22,324 nt of DNA from Bacillota bacterium (GCA_023443485.1 JAEZUH010000006.1:1-22324); one strand, 5' to 3'. Positions 6,353-14,249 are shown, counted from the first letter of the stretch. The notes: generated by a model from the letters alone, not told the origin. Program-made: numbers and translations.

Positions 6353-7509
6353 TAAAGTATATATGTCTTCAAGTCTTCCCAATTTGGATGGGCGTCAATT
6401 ACCTTTTGTAGAGCTCTGTTGAATAATACTCGCTCAAGTGGTTTTCGTTGATCAGGAACGCGTTTAAAAGACTTTTTTGACCATTCTAATGCTCGAACAC
6501 ACTCGGAGTTTGATTTATCAATAAGGCCGGAGATTAATACATAGGTTCTAATTGCTCCCATCGATTGATCAGATGAAATATCTCTTTTCTTAGACATGGA
6601 TACTCTCTCCTCACAGAACAAGCGAGCTTCTTCGAGAGATTTTGTTAATAGATTTATATAAATCAATTGGTTTTCTGCTGTGGTGACTATCTTGCGAGCT
6701 GATTTTTTATCGTTAACAATGTCATTTAAAATTTTTTCGGCTTCTGGGAATTTCTCTTCGCTAAGTAGAAGATAGGCTTTGTTAAGATTCATATCTGTCG
6801 AGAAATTTGATTCTTTTTCACCTTTGAATATCTTCTCTTCTTGTTCTTTAGAAATTTGGCCGGTTACTTCAGTAAAAAGTAACTGATTAAAAGCTTGGCG
6901 ATTCTTCCTTGAGCCAACCAGACGAAGGCGATATCCATCAGTTAGTGAATCAAGGCGGAAAGGAACGATGTTATAGAATAAAATGGCCGCTCCTGTAATT
7001 CCAATAGTCAAAATAAAATAGGCCATATCAAAGGCGATTGATCTTTCATCTTGCGATGTAGTAATAAATAGGTAAACGAAGATTACAAGGATAATTTCCA
7101 CGCCAAAGAAAAGCGAACCGAATAGCAAAAATGCCGTTGGATTTGGTTCTTTCTTTGCGTGTTCTTTTGGAAGAATTTTTGTTTCTCCAGTTAAACCATC
7201 AAAGTGAGAAAAATGAAATTTTCTTTTGCCATCTTCCTTATAAAACGTAAAGCCAAGAATGTTTGTTGATACGATGTTATACCTTCCTGCTTTAGCACCC
7301 AAAACATGAGCGACTTCAAAAATAATGGCGTTGATAATTACTCCGACAACAACAGCAGCAATGAAAAATAACACGTAGACAACCCAATTGGTCTCCTGAA
7401 AAACAAATGAATTATTTGCTTGAGGTCGAATAGCAAAGAAAAAATAGGCAGCCGCCCCGCCGAGGATAAGTAGCCAAACAAATAGCCCAGTAATATCTTC
7501 TTTTTTCAT
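6352..7509 (-). CDS. Membrane protein resembling a degenerate site-2 (M50) protease with a helical C-terminal half
   Basis: 385 aa. Four membrane helices are likely (about 8-28, 42-70, 125-150, 160-183). The second contains FEVAH at 64-68 followed by LGAKAGRY. This looks like the HExxH-xxG region of M50 proteases, with the first His replaced by Phe. The fourth ends in NIVP (180-183) and DG (191-192), resembling the NxxP...DG third-ligand motif. The C-terminal half (about 205-385) is soluble, charged and helical, with paired-helix features like TPR/SEL repeats (for example NLNKAYLLLSEEKFPEAEKIL). If the resemblance is real the protein is probably proteolytically inactive and acts as a scaffold or regulator; this is inference. 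It is the last gene of the operon, 11 nt after the alcohol dehydrogenase. An AAAGGA lies upstream of the ATG. Its function is unknown. Confidence 0.7.
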   Translation of the reverse strand: MKKEDITGLFVWLLILGGAAAYFFFAIRPQANNSFVFQETNWVVYVLFFIAAVVVGVIINAIIFEVAHVLGAKAGRYNIVSTNILGFTFYKEDGKRKFHFSHFDGLTGETKILPKEHAKKEPNPTAFLLFGSLFFGVEIILVIFVYLFITTSQDERSIAFDMAYFILTIGITGAAILFYNIVPFRLDSLTDGYRLRLVGSRKNRQAFNQLLFTEVTGQISKEQEEKIFKGEKESNFSTDMNLNKAYLLLSEEKFPEAEKILNDIVNDKKSARKIVTTAENQLIYINLLTKSLEEARLFCEERVSMSKKRDISSDQSMGAIRTYVLISGLIDKSNSECVRALEWSKKSFKRVPDQRKPLERVLFNRALQKVIDAHPNWEDLKTYIL

Positions 7510-7520
7510 AGAAGTCCTTT

Positions 7521-8693
7521 CTAGATACAGCTCTTATAAATTTTGCGAGCCATTTCTTGATCAATTGGTTTTGTGTGATGGCCAACGATCCGTGTACCAT
7601 CATTTGAAAACATTTTCACCAGCAGTTCAATATCAACTTTTTCTATTTTTAAATCTTTATATGATTTAGGCATACCAAGAAATTCGAAATATTCTTCAAT
7701 TATTGTCACACCCTTTAGAGCATTTGCATGTTTATCAGCCAAATGAGAGTCCAGGACATTTTTCGCTAGTTGATCAAACTTATCAACGTCATATTTGAGA
7801 TATTCTTTAGCCCAAGCAGGAAAGAGAACAGCAAGGCCTGCTGCATGAGCAACATGGGGGTAAACTCCACTTAGCGCGTGTTCAAGCTGGTGAACAGGCA
7901 TGGAATATTTTTTTCCGATGCTTGTAATTCCATTATGCGACAAGGAAGAAGCCAACATCAATGTGGCCCGAGCTTGGTAATCTAAAGGATTTTCCATTAC
8001 CAGTCGTCCAGCTTTGATTATTGTTCTTAATAGACCTTCCGCTAATCCATCAGCAACTTCGTTGTTATCGGATGGTGATAAGTATCTTTCAAGTGTATGC
8101 ATTATGATATCAACTATTCCATATCCGGTTTGATCCCGATTGACAGAAAACGTTAATTCTGGATCTTCAATAGCAAAAACGGGTCGAACAATATCAGAAT
8201 TGAAACCAGCTTTATTTAAGGTCTTGTCATCTTGAATAACGCAAGAGGTAGACATTTCGCTTCCAGCAGCCGATATAGTAAGGACGACTCCGATAGGCAA
8301 ACCTTTTGTCGGTTTAGCAAGATGTCGATTAAAGTCAAAACAATCGCCATTGTAATAATAACCTACTGATATTAATTTTGCGGTATCAATAACGGAACCT
8401 CCACCAATAGGTAAGAGAAAATCTGGTTTGAAATCACGAGCACTTTCAAGGCCTTTATAAACAGTTTCTAGATTAGGGTTAGGCCGAACTCCTTCAAAAA
8501 TTAAATACTCAATGCGATATTTATTCAAAGATGATAGAACAACATCCAATAGTCCGCTTTTTTTCACTGAGGATTGGCCAATAATGACCAATACTTTTTT
8601 TGCATTTTTGGTATGAAGTATCTCTCCAACAAGTTGCGCTTTCCCTTTGCCAAAGTAGAGTTCAGTTTTCATTTCAAAATTAAAGTCAATCAT
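7521..8693 (-). CDS. Iron-containing alcohol dehydrogenase (butanol dehydrogenase type)
   Basis: 390 aa, normal for family III. The N-terminal dinucleotide-binding part contains GKGKAQ (15-20) and the GGGSVID motif (97-103). The helical metal-binding half has D195 and H199 in DIIMH and further His in HQLEH (268-272) and YPHVAHAAGLA (279-287). These fit the Asp-His-His-His metal site. Usual relatives have HG at the last position, here HA. Closest by pattern are NAD(P)H-dependent butanol/long-chain aldehyde reductases (BdhA/YqhD group). The start overlaps the TetR gene by 8 nt (ATGATTGA), so the two are translated together. The substrate cannot be read from sequence. Disposal of aldehydes or NAD(P)H balance are likely roles. 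Confidence 0.9.
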   Translation of the reverse strand: MIDFNFEMKTELYFGKGKAQLVGEILHTKNAKKVLVIIGQSSVKKSGLLDVVLSSLNKYRIEYLIFEGVRPNPNLETVYKGLESARDFKPDFLLPIGGGSVIDTAKLISVGYYYNGDCFDFNRHLAKPTKGLPIGVVLTISAAGSEMSTSCVIQDDKTLNKAGFNSDIVRPVFAIEDPELTFSVNRDQTGYGIVDIIMHTLERYLSPSDNNEVADGLAEGLLRTIIKAGRLVMENPLDYQARATLMLASSLSHNGITSIGKKYSMPVHQLEHALSGVYPHVAHAAGLAVLFPAWAKEYLKYDVDKFDQLAKNVLDSHLADKHANALKGVTIIEEYFEFLGMPKSYKDLKIEKVDIELLVKMFSNDGTRIVGHHTKPIDQEMARKIYKSCI

Positions 8694-9246
8694 GGTATTT
8701 TTTCCTCATTTTAGTGAAGTTTCGCACAGCTTTTTTCAAATTGTCATCTTCTTCAAAACAGAAGCAAGTCATTAATCCTTCAAGGGATTTGCTCTTATAA
8801 GTAGAGAGGTAATAAACAATAGAATTTGAGTAAGCGAGCGCATAGAAGCGAGTGATAATTTTTCGGTCGTTCAATTTGAGCTTTTTACTATCTGGTATCT
8901 CCTCGATAAAACGAAGAATGTTTTGATAAGTTATATTGTAAATAAACTCTTGAAAAAGTTCTTTGCCCGCGGAAGACAATGTTGCGTCGATAAAATTCTT
9001 GTTAGCGGTATAATATGAATAAATAATTTTAACCAACTTTTTGATGTTTGTGGCTTCTTCGGCTTTTGGAATACTTTCATCTAAAAAAACAAGAGTTAAA
9101 AGATCATAGATGTCATGAAAATGATAATAGAAAGTTTGACGATTGATATGGCATCGTTCGGAAAGCATCGTCACTGAAATTGAATCCAAAGGGACTTCCG
9201 CCATCAATGATTTCAATGTTTCTGCTAGCCGATGTTCTGTTTTCAT
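8686..9246 (-). CDS. TetR/AcrR-family transcriptional regulator
   Basis: 186 aa. The N-terminal helix-turn-helix is clear: VTMLSERCHINRQTFYYHFHDIYDLL at about 25-50, the classic TetR recognition helix with a TFYYHF block. The remaining helical domain (60-186) is the variable ligand-binding and dimerisation part. It overlaps psuG by 4 nt (ATGA) upstream and the alcohol dehydrogenase by 8 nt downstream, so it probably controls its own operon. Its ligand is unknown; the DhaS-like N-terminus is common in TetR proteins next to metabolic enzymes. The stop is TGA. Confidence 0.88.
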   Translation of the reverse strand: MKTEHRLAETLKSLMAEVPLDSISVTMLSERCHINRQTFYYHFHDIYDLLTLVFLDESIPKAEEATNIKKLVKIIYSYYTANKNFIDATLSSAGKELFQEFIYNITYQNILRFIEEIPDSKKLKLNDRKIITRFYALAYSNSIVYYLSTYKSKSLEGLMTCFCFEEDDNLKKAVRNFTKMRKKYHD

Positions 9247-10148
9247 TTTAAAAGGGCATACTCCTGACTAATTTTCGCACCAAGTATTGCATTGTTAATA
9301 ACCAAGTGAATATTTGATTCCAGCGAATCTCCTCCAGTTAATTCAACAATTGTTTTTAGCAAGAAAGGTGTTACTTCCTTACCTTTAACGCCAAGTTTAT
9401 CAGCTTCTAGAAGAGCCTTTTTAATCGCATCATCAATAACTTTGGCATCCATCGCATATTTTTCTGGAATTGGATTTGTAATTAAAATTCCTCCATGAAG
9501 GTGATTATGACGTTTATGAAAAATAATTTCAGCGGCTTCTTTACAGCTTGAGATTTCATAATCAACACCTAATCCAGAGTGTGGAGTGTAGAAAGCTGGT
9601 AATTCTTTTGTTTTATAGCCAAGAACGGGAACACCCATGGTCTCCAAATATTCTAAAGTTAAAGGAAGATCAAGAATCGCTTTAGCTCCTGCACAAATGA
9701 CAGTGACATCGGTCTTCGCTAATTCCTGCAAATCAGCAGATATATCCATAGTTGTTTCGGCATTACGATGAACGCCTCCAATTCCGCCTGTTACAAACAC
9801 TTCTATGCCGGCTTGGTTGGCAATTATCATAGTGGCGGCAACGGTCGTCGCGGCCCACATTTTTTTAGCATAAACGACAGGCAAATCTCGCCGTGAAACT
9901 TTTACTATTCCTTTTCTTTTACCGAACTGCTCAATTTCATCGGGTGTCATTCCAACGATGGCAATTCCATCAATTATTCCAATAGTAGCAGGAATCGCTC
10001 CGTTATCGCGAATTGTTTGTTCAACCTTTAAGGCAGTTTCAACGTTTTTTGGATAAGGCATGCCATGAGAAATAATTGTGCTTTCTAAAGCAACAACTGG
10101 GCGACCTTCTTTCAAAGCCATTCTCACTTCGTCATTAATTTTAATCAT
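9243..10148 (-). CDS. psuG: Pseudouridine-5'-phosphate glycosidase
   Basis: 301 aa, full family length. Conserved blocks include VALESTIISHGMPYP (19-33, with Glu22), the GIIDGIAIVGM block (57-67), VSRRDLP after Lys83, ATTVAATM (100-107), VTGGIGGVHR (119-128), DISADLQEL (135-143) and CAGAKAILDLP (152-162, Lys156). Glu22, Lys83, Asp139 and Lys156 fall where the catalytic Glu31, Lys93, Asp149 and Lys166 of E. coli PsuG align. The enzyme splits pseudouridine 5'-phosphate into uracil and ribose 5-phosphate. The usual partner kinase PsuK is not in this window. The gene instead overlaps a P-type ATPase gene by 8 nt upstream and a TetR gene by 4 nt downstream. Confidence 0.95.
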   Translation of the reverse strand: MIKINDEVRMALKEGRPVVALESTIISHGMPYPKNVETALKVEQTIRDNGAIPATIGIIDGIAIVGMTPDEIEQFGKRKGIVKVSRRDLPVVYAKKMWAATTVAATMIIANQAGIEVFVTGGIGGVHRNAETTMDISADLQELAKTDVTVICAGAKAILDLPLTLEYLETMGVPVLGYKTKELPAFYTPHSGLGVDYEISSCKEAAEIIFHKRHNHLHGGILITNPIPEKYAMDAKVIDDAIKKALLEADKLGVKGKEVTPFLLKTIVELTGGDSLESNIHLVINNAILGAKISQEYALLK

Positions 10149-12633
10149 CTTTTTTTGCTTCCTTCCACTGTTTTAAAAAATATATCGAAATAATATATAT
10201 ACTCGCTGAGAACAAAATTAGCAAGCCGGTTACAAAGTAATTCGTTCCCGACATTGATAAAAACTTAATATTCAAGATTGGGTCGGTCGAAGAGGTTAGA
10301 TAGGTGTAGAGCCCTGAGCCTATTAAACATAGAACCGCCACACTAGAAAGCACACTAAATACAATTTTACGATGTTTGTCAAAAGGATAACAAACCCTAA
10401 ATAAGACCACAAAACTCATGATTGTGTAAATTAAGACACACATGGTGGTGGCGCTTGAAGAGGTCGACAAAAAATGACCATCGACATAATCAAACATAAC
10501 TCCAGTAACAATTCCGTTAGCTTGTAAAATCAGAAATAAGAAGACCAAAACAACAGGAATAATTATTGAAATTGAAGCCGGAATTGCCTTTCGAAGAATA
10601 TTTTTAATAAACGATCCTTCGATAATTCCTTGGCTCTTTTGCAAGGATAAAAAGAAAGCAGGGATTCCTATGGAAAGAATCTCCCATATGTACATATTAT
10701 TTGTGGTGAACGGATATTGGATGTCTTTGTTTCGAAGGATGAGTGAGGCGACTAGGAAAGCGACTGAGAAAAATACTGCGAAGCAGGTTTTAACAAGGAA
10801 CAGAGAGGCCGTTCTCTGGAGATTGTTAATTACTCTTCTTCCTTCTCCGACCACATCAGGAAGGACAGAAAAATCTGAATCTAATAACACAATGTGAGAA
10901 ACGTTTTTCGCTGCATCTGTTCCAGAAGCCATTGCAATTGAGCAATCGGCGCGCTTTAGGGCCAGGATATCATTCACCCCATCACCTGTCATCGCCACAG
11001 TATTTTTATTTTCTTTTAAAGTTTCAACGATGACTTCTTTTTGTTCAGGAGTCACACGGCCAAACACTGTGTAATATAGCGCTACTTCTTTGACATTTTC
11101 AAGAGTCATGTTTTCAAGAGAAATGTAATTCTCTGCTCCCTGAATGCCCGCTTGGCGAGCAATCTCGCTAGTGGTGGAAGCGCTGTCTCCAGAAATAACT
11201 TTGATCGCGACATTATTGTCTTTAAACCATCGGAAGGTTTGAGCGGCATTTGGACGAATTTTATCTTGCAGAACAACGATGGCTAAAGGGGTAACCAAAC
11301 CTGAGATATGTGAATTCTGTATTGGAGAAGAAGCTTCTCCTACCACAAGAACTCGGTAACCCAATGATGTGTATTCTTCAGCTTTAGATAAAACGCTTTT
11401 TTTGTTAATTAAATCCAAAAATTCTATGGCTCCTATTATATAGGTTTTACCACCTTTGAATGATGCAGCCGAATATTTATTCTCGCTATTGAAAGGGATT
11501 GCGGTGTTAATTCCAGCTGATAAATCGTAAGAAAAGTGAGCGCGTAAAGCTTTTGCAGTCGCGTTATCATCTTTTGTCGCGATAAGAACATTTGAAATAA
11601 TTTGAGCAATTTCATCTTTTTCTCTACCACCAAGTGGAAAAAACGATTTAACGAACATGGTTCCATCAGTAATCGTGCCGGTTTTATCGATGCAAAGAAC
11701 ATTTGTTCTGGCTAACATTTCCACAGAATAGAAGTCTTGAACTTGAGCCTTTTTCTTCGCTAGTGCGATAACTCCCACCGCTAGAGCAACAGATGTTAAA
11801 AGGTAAAGTCCAGAAGGAATCATCGACACCATGGATCCGGAAATGTTATCGATCGAATCTTTGATAGATTCAACAGAATTGAAATTTCCTAACAACCAAT
11901 AGGTAAGGGCTGTCAAAGATCCAATGGCGATAACAAGAGTTCCAATGACAAGGAACAACCTTCTGAGAGATCGAAGGATTTGAGAAGGTGAGCGACGGAA
12001 TTTATTAGCGGCCTGTTGAAGACCCTCAATGAAACTGTCTTTACCAATTTTGTCAACACGTGCATAAGCTTGTCCACTGACAACATACGAACCAGAATAA
12101 AGTAAGTCTCCCGGTTGCTTTACGATATCGTTCGATTCTCCGGTTAGCATTGATTCATTAACAATTAAAGTTTGATTAAGCAAAATGCAATCAGCACAAA
12201 TCTGAGAATCGCGAGAAAGATACATAATGTCGTCTAATACGACTCTTTTTGTATCAATCGTTTGCTTTTCTTTATCTCGAATTACGATGGCTTTTGGCTG
12301 GGTAAGCAAACGCAATTTACCCATTAGGACACGAGCTTTTATATCTTGATATAAACCAATAAAAATATTAGGGATCAGAACACAAAGAAAGAACAATCCA
12401 GAATATGCCTCAGCCCAAATCATAAGCCCGGCAATTATGAAAAGGACAATATTGAAAAAACTGAAGACATTGTCAAAGATAATTTGAGTATAACTTTTTC
12501 CGATAGCTGACTTAGTCTTATTGTTGAGCTTTTCTTTATAGCGATCAGCAACTTGCATGGAAGAAAGGCCTTCTTCGGTAGAAGGGCTAAAACGTTGAAT
12601 ATTTTCTTTTTTCACGCGCCTGGTAAATAACAT
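10141..12633 (-). CDS. P-type cation-transporting ATPase (CtpE-like)
   Basis: 830 aa from the ATG at 12633; an upstream TTG frame extension would run into a terminator stem and is rejected. It has an N-terminal cytoplasmic segment with GLSSMQVADRY, an actuator domain with TGES (about 164-167), the phosphorylation motif DKTGTIT (Asp about 316), a nucleotide-binding domain, the hinge TGDGVND, and C-terminal membrane helices. About ten helices are expected. The fourth helix has MIPSGLYLLTS where many Ca/Mg pumps have PEGL. The layout is closest to the CtpE-type group, a member of which has been implicated in calcium uptake in mycobacteria; ion identity here is open. No heavy-metal N-terminal domain or CPx motif is present. 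The gene leads an operon and overlaps psuG by 8 nt (ATGATTAA). Confidence 0.92.
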   Translation of the reverse strand: MLFTRRVKKENIQRFSPSTEEGLSSMQVADRYKEKLNNKTKSAIGKSYTQIIFDNVFSFFNIVLFIIAGLMIWAEAYSGLFFLCVLIPNIFIGLYQDIKARVLMGKLRLLTQPKAIVIRDKEKQTIDTKRVVLDDIMYLSRDSQICADCILLNQTLIVNESMLTGESNDIVKQPGDLLYSGSYVVSGQAYARVDKIGKDSFIEGLQQAANKFRRSPSQILRSLRRLFLVIGTLVIAIGSLTALTYWLLGNFNSVESIKDSIDNISGSMVSMIPSGLYLLTSVALAVGVIALAKKKAQVQDFYSVEMLARTNVLCIDKTGTITDGTMFVKSFFPLGGREKDEIAQIISNVLIATKDDNATAKALRAHFSYDLSAGINTAIPFNSENKYSAASFKGGKTYIIGAIEFLDLINKKSVLSKAEEYTSLGYRVLVVGEASSPIQNSHISGLVTPLAIVVLQDKIRPNAAQTFRWFKDNNVAIKVISGDSASTTSEIARQAGIQGAENYISLENMTLENVKEVALYYTVFGRVTPEQKEVIVETLKENKNTVAMTGDGVNDILALKRADCSIAMASGTDAAKNVSHIVLLDSDFSVLPDVVGEGRRVINNLQRTASLFLVKTCFAVFFSVAFLVASLILRNKDIQYPFTTNNMYIWEILSIGIPAFFLSLQKSQGIIEGSFIKNILRKAIPASISIIIPVVLVFLFLILQANGIVTGVMFDYVDGHFLSTSSSATTMCVLIYTIMSFVVLFRVCYPFDKHRKIVFSVLSSVAVLCLIGSGLYTYLTSSTDPILNIKFLSMSGTNYFVTGLLILFSASIYIISIYFLKQWKEAKKDD

Positions 12634-12643
12634 ACTTACACAT

Positions 12644-12672
12644 ATAATAAAAAAACTTGGAATTAAATCCAA
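12644..12672 (-). promoter_or_regulatory. Candidate promoter of the ATPase-psuG operon
   Basis: On the minus strand TTGGAT (12672-12667) and TATTAT (12649-12644) are separated by 17 bp. The predicted start (about 12637) leaves a leader of only about 4 nt before the ATG at 12633, and no Shine-Dalgarno site is seen. The boxes overlap the terminator of the upstream lipoprotein gene. Confidence 0.4.
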
Positions 12673-12677
12673 GTTTA
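12650..12677 (-). terminator. Terminator of the SRP RNA-tadA-lipoprotein unit
   Basis: AAACTTGGA, a TTTAAT loop and TCCAAGTTT form a perfect 9-bp stem followed by further T residues. It lies about 18 nt after the lipoprotein stop. Confidence 0.85.
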
Positions 12678-12694
12678 ATCATCATTAATTTTAT

Positions 12695-13618
12695 TTAAAC
12701 AACGAAATATTGTCTTGAATCTTCTACTTTTTTTAACAGGAAATCGCTGCTACCTTTTTCAATTTCAGTATAAAGATAAGTGGTGTTGACAATCATTCCC
12801 TCAGCAATTTGAATATCGATTAAGTAAGTGACCTCTAAAACATCTTCATCAACAGTGACACGAGAAGACTTTGCCTCGTATAGTACTTCAAAAGAAGTGA
12901 GGTTACGAGAGGCAGTGAACGAAACATCAAATCTATTATCAACCGAAAGAACTTCGTTCTGTTCATCGACATAGTTGATAGTGGCAATCAAATGATCGGA
13001 TATATCCCTAGAATTGGTGATGTTTGTCTTCACATAATATTGATAATTATCATATCCAGTTTGAGTGCCTTGATCATATAGATCGTTTAGGTAATCAAAA
13101 GATTCGGTAAAGGACTCTCCATCAGTAGAAATTTGGAGCGAATACGTTCCTGTTGTATTAATGGAAGTGTGATCTAAAACATTTGGGTCAAGCTCGTTCG
13201 TTGTCCACTTCTCATCATGGATAGCAGAAGTCCCAGTTATCGAAAGAGTGTTGTTATCGCGAGTGAAAGTATCAACGATTCGATAATCAAAATCACCATC
13301 TCTCCGAGAATTGACATTATTAGCATCATCAGGGTCTGGATATAGAACTTGGTTTTTCTGGGTGTGAATCACCTTGTTCGCATAAAAGTCGTTTGTGTCA
13401 ATTAAAGACAAAAATGTTGCCAAAGTTTGTTCAGAAATTGGCTGTTCGTTAATGGTGAAAATAGTGCCTAAGCCTTCTTGTAAGGCTGTACTATTCTCAT
13501 AATTAAAAACTTCAATATCGACTGTATCAGGACCTATATAAACATAATCGTCCTTGGTCCCTCCGCATGATGTGAGAAGGAAGGCAGACATTAAGACTAA
13601 TAATAATTGCTTATTCAT
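12695..13618 (-). CDS. Predicted lipoprotein of unknown function
   Basis: 307 aa from the ATG at 13618; the frame is open further upstream but only inside tadA. The N-terminus is a textbook lipoprotein signal: Lys at 3, hydrophobic stretch, lipobox LLTSC with Cys at 18, then GG. The mature protein should be anchored to the outer face of the membrane. The rest is acidic, rich in Thr, Asp, Asn and Tyr, and appears mostly beta-strand (alternating patterns such as RFDVSFTASRNLTSFEVLYEA). No catalytic motif was recognised. The ATG overlaps the tadA stop by 8 nt (ATGAATAA), so it is co-translated with tadA although no functional link is apparent. Confidence 0.75.
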   Translation of the reverse strand: MNKQLLLVLMSAFLLTSCGGTKDDYVYIGPDTVDIEVFNYENSTALQEGLGTIFTINEQPISEQTLATFLSLIDTNDFYANKVIHTQKNQVLYPDPDDANNVNSRRDGDFDYRIVDTFTRDNNTLSITGTSAIHDEKWTTNELDPNVLDHTSINTTGTYSLQISTDGESFTESFDYLNDLYDQGTQTGYDNYQYYVKTNITNSRDISDHLIATINYVDEQNEVLSVDNRFDVSFTASRNLTSFEVLYEAKSSRVTVDEDVLEVTYLIDIQIAEGMIVNTTYLYTEIEKGSSDFLLKKVEDSRQYFVV

Positions 13619-14075
13619 CTTTAATTTTCCTTTTCTTTTTAAAATAATCTTTGATGATATTAGAACACTCTTCAAGAAGAATTCCCCCAGTGACACTTGG
13701 GTGGTGGTTAATTTTGTCGGCTTCTAGAACATTAATTGATGATCCAAAAGCTCCTCCCTTGGGATCTGGCGCTCCATAATAGACGTGATTAATTCGTGAT
13801 TGAATAATTGCTCCAGAGCACATAATGCATGGTTCAATAGTGACATAAAGGTCGCATCCTTCAAGACGCCAACTCTTTAATTTTTTGCTTGCCTTTTTAA
13901 TGGCAATTATCTCGGCGTGGCCGGTTGGATCATTGGTGGTTTCTCGTAAATTATGACCGCGAGCAATGACATGATTGTTTTTAACAATCACACAGCCAAT
14001 AGGCACCTCATCAACTAGTACGCTTTTACCCGCTTCTTTCAAAGCGAGTTTCATATTTTTTTCTTGTATTGTCAT
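13611..14075 (-). CDS. tadA: tRNA-specific adenosine deaminase
   Basis: 154 aa from the ATG at 14075. An in-frame GTG at 14093 lies inside the SRP RNA 3' stem and is rejected. The zinc deaminase motifs are HAE at 53-55 and PCIMC at 82-86. The N-terminus (MKLALKEAG, EVPIGCVIVKNN) and the block HNLRETTNDPTGHAEIIAI are typical of TadA, which converts A34 to inosine in tRNA-Arg(ACG). Bacilli usually have tadA next to the SRP RNA gene, supporting the call. The C-terminus is Lys-rich (KKKRK). The only Shine-Dalgarno-like bases (GGTGG, about 10 nt upstream) belong to the SRP RNA stem. Confidence 0.95.
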   Translation of the reverse strand: MTIQEKNMKLALKEAGKSVLVDEVPIGCVIVKNNHVIARGHNLRETTNDPTGHAEIIAIKKASKKLKSWRLEGCDLYVTIEPCIMCSGAIIQSRINHVYYGAPDPKGGAFGSSINVLEADKINHHPSVTGGILLEECSNIIKDYFKKKRKIKDE

Positions 14076-14079
14076 TTGT

Positions 14080-14161
14080 AAAAACCACCGCACATGAATA
14101 AATAGCTTAAGGCTGCTACATTCCTGTCCTGACCTGGTTCGCAGATACTCATCGCGATGGC
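14080..14161 (-). ncRNA. ffs: Bacterial small SRP RNA (4.5S-type)
   Basis: The minus strand carries the nearly invariant SRP core: CAGGTCAGG, an ACA-GGAA-TGT tetraloop stem and AGCAGCC (about 14137-14111). The flanks close the long hairpin: CCATCGC at the 5' end (14160-14154) pairs with GCGGTGG at the 3' end (14091-14085), and ATGAGTA pairs with TATTCAT further in. A run of five T follows at once. The length of about 80 nt is the short form without an Alu domain, as in Mollicutes and lactic acid bacteria. It binds Ffh for co-translational targeting of membrane proteins. The extended -10 box predicts a 5' end at about 14161. Confidence 0.93.
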
Positions 14162-14167
14162 GAAATC

Positions 14168-14176
14168 ATTATAACA
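14168..14176 (-). promoter_or_regulatory. Extended -10 promoter of the SRP RNA
   Basis: TGTTATAAT on the minus strand (TG at 14176-14175, TATAAT at 14173-14168). The start of transcription 7 nt on falls at the first bases of the SRP RNA terminal stem. A TTCATT at 18-bp spacing is a weak -35 candidate. Confidence 0.7.
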
Positions 14177-14220
14177 TAAGTTATTATTTATAATGAATAT
14201 GAAGTAAAATTTTGGTATCA

Positions 14221-14243
14221 AAAAAGACTGTTTGAGTGGAGTG
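14221..14243 (-). terminator. Distal half of an IS-interrupted terminator
   Basis: On the minus strand TCAAACAGTCTTTTTT pairs with GAAAAGGCTCGTTTTTGA at about 15610-15593 on the other side of the IS element. With the element and one CTAG removed, the two halves form a hairpin with a T-run downstream of the CotH gene. Confidence 0.55.
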
Positions 14244-14249
14244 CTAGTG

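Noticed and set aside
12634..12672. TTG at 12672 as the ATPase start
   Set aside because: It falls in the stem of the upstream terminator; the ATG at 12633 fits the family N-terminus better.
13619..13696. Longer N-terminus for the lipoprotein, starting inside tadA
   Set aside because: The lipoprotein signal starts exactly at the ATG at 13618; an extension would bury it.
14076..14093. GTG at 14093 as the tadA start
   Set aside because: It lies inside the SRP RNA 3' arm and would add RWFLQ, which TadA proteins lack; the ATG at 14075 gives the normal N-terminus.
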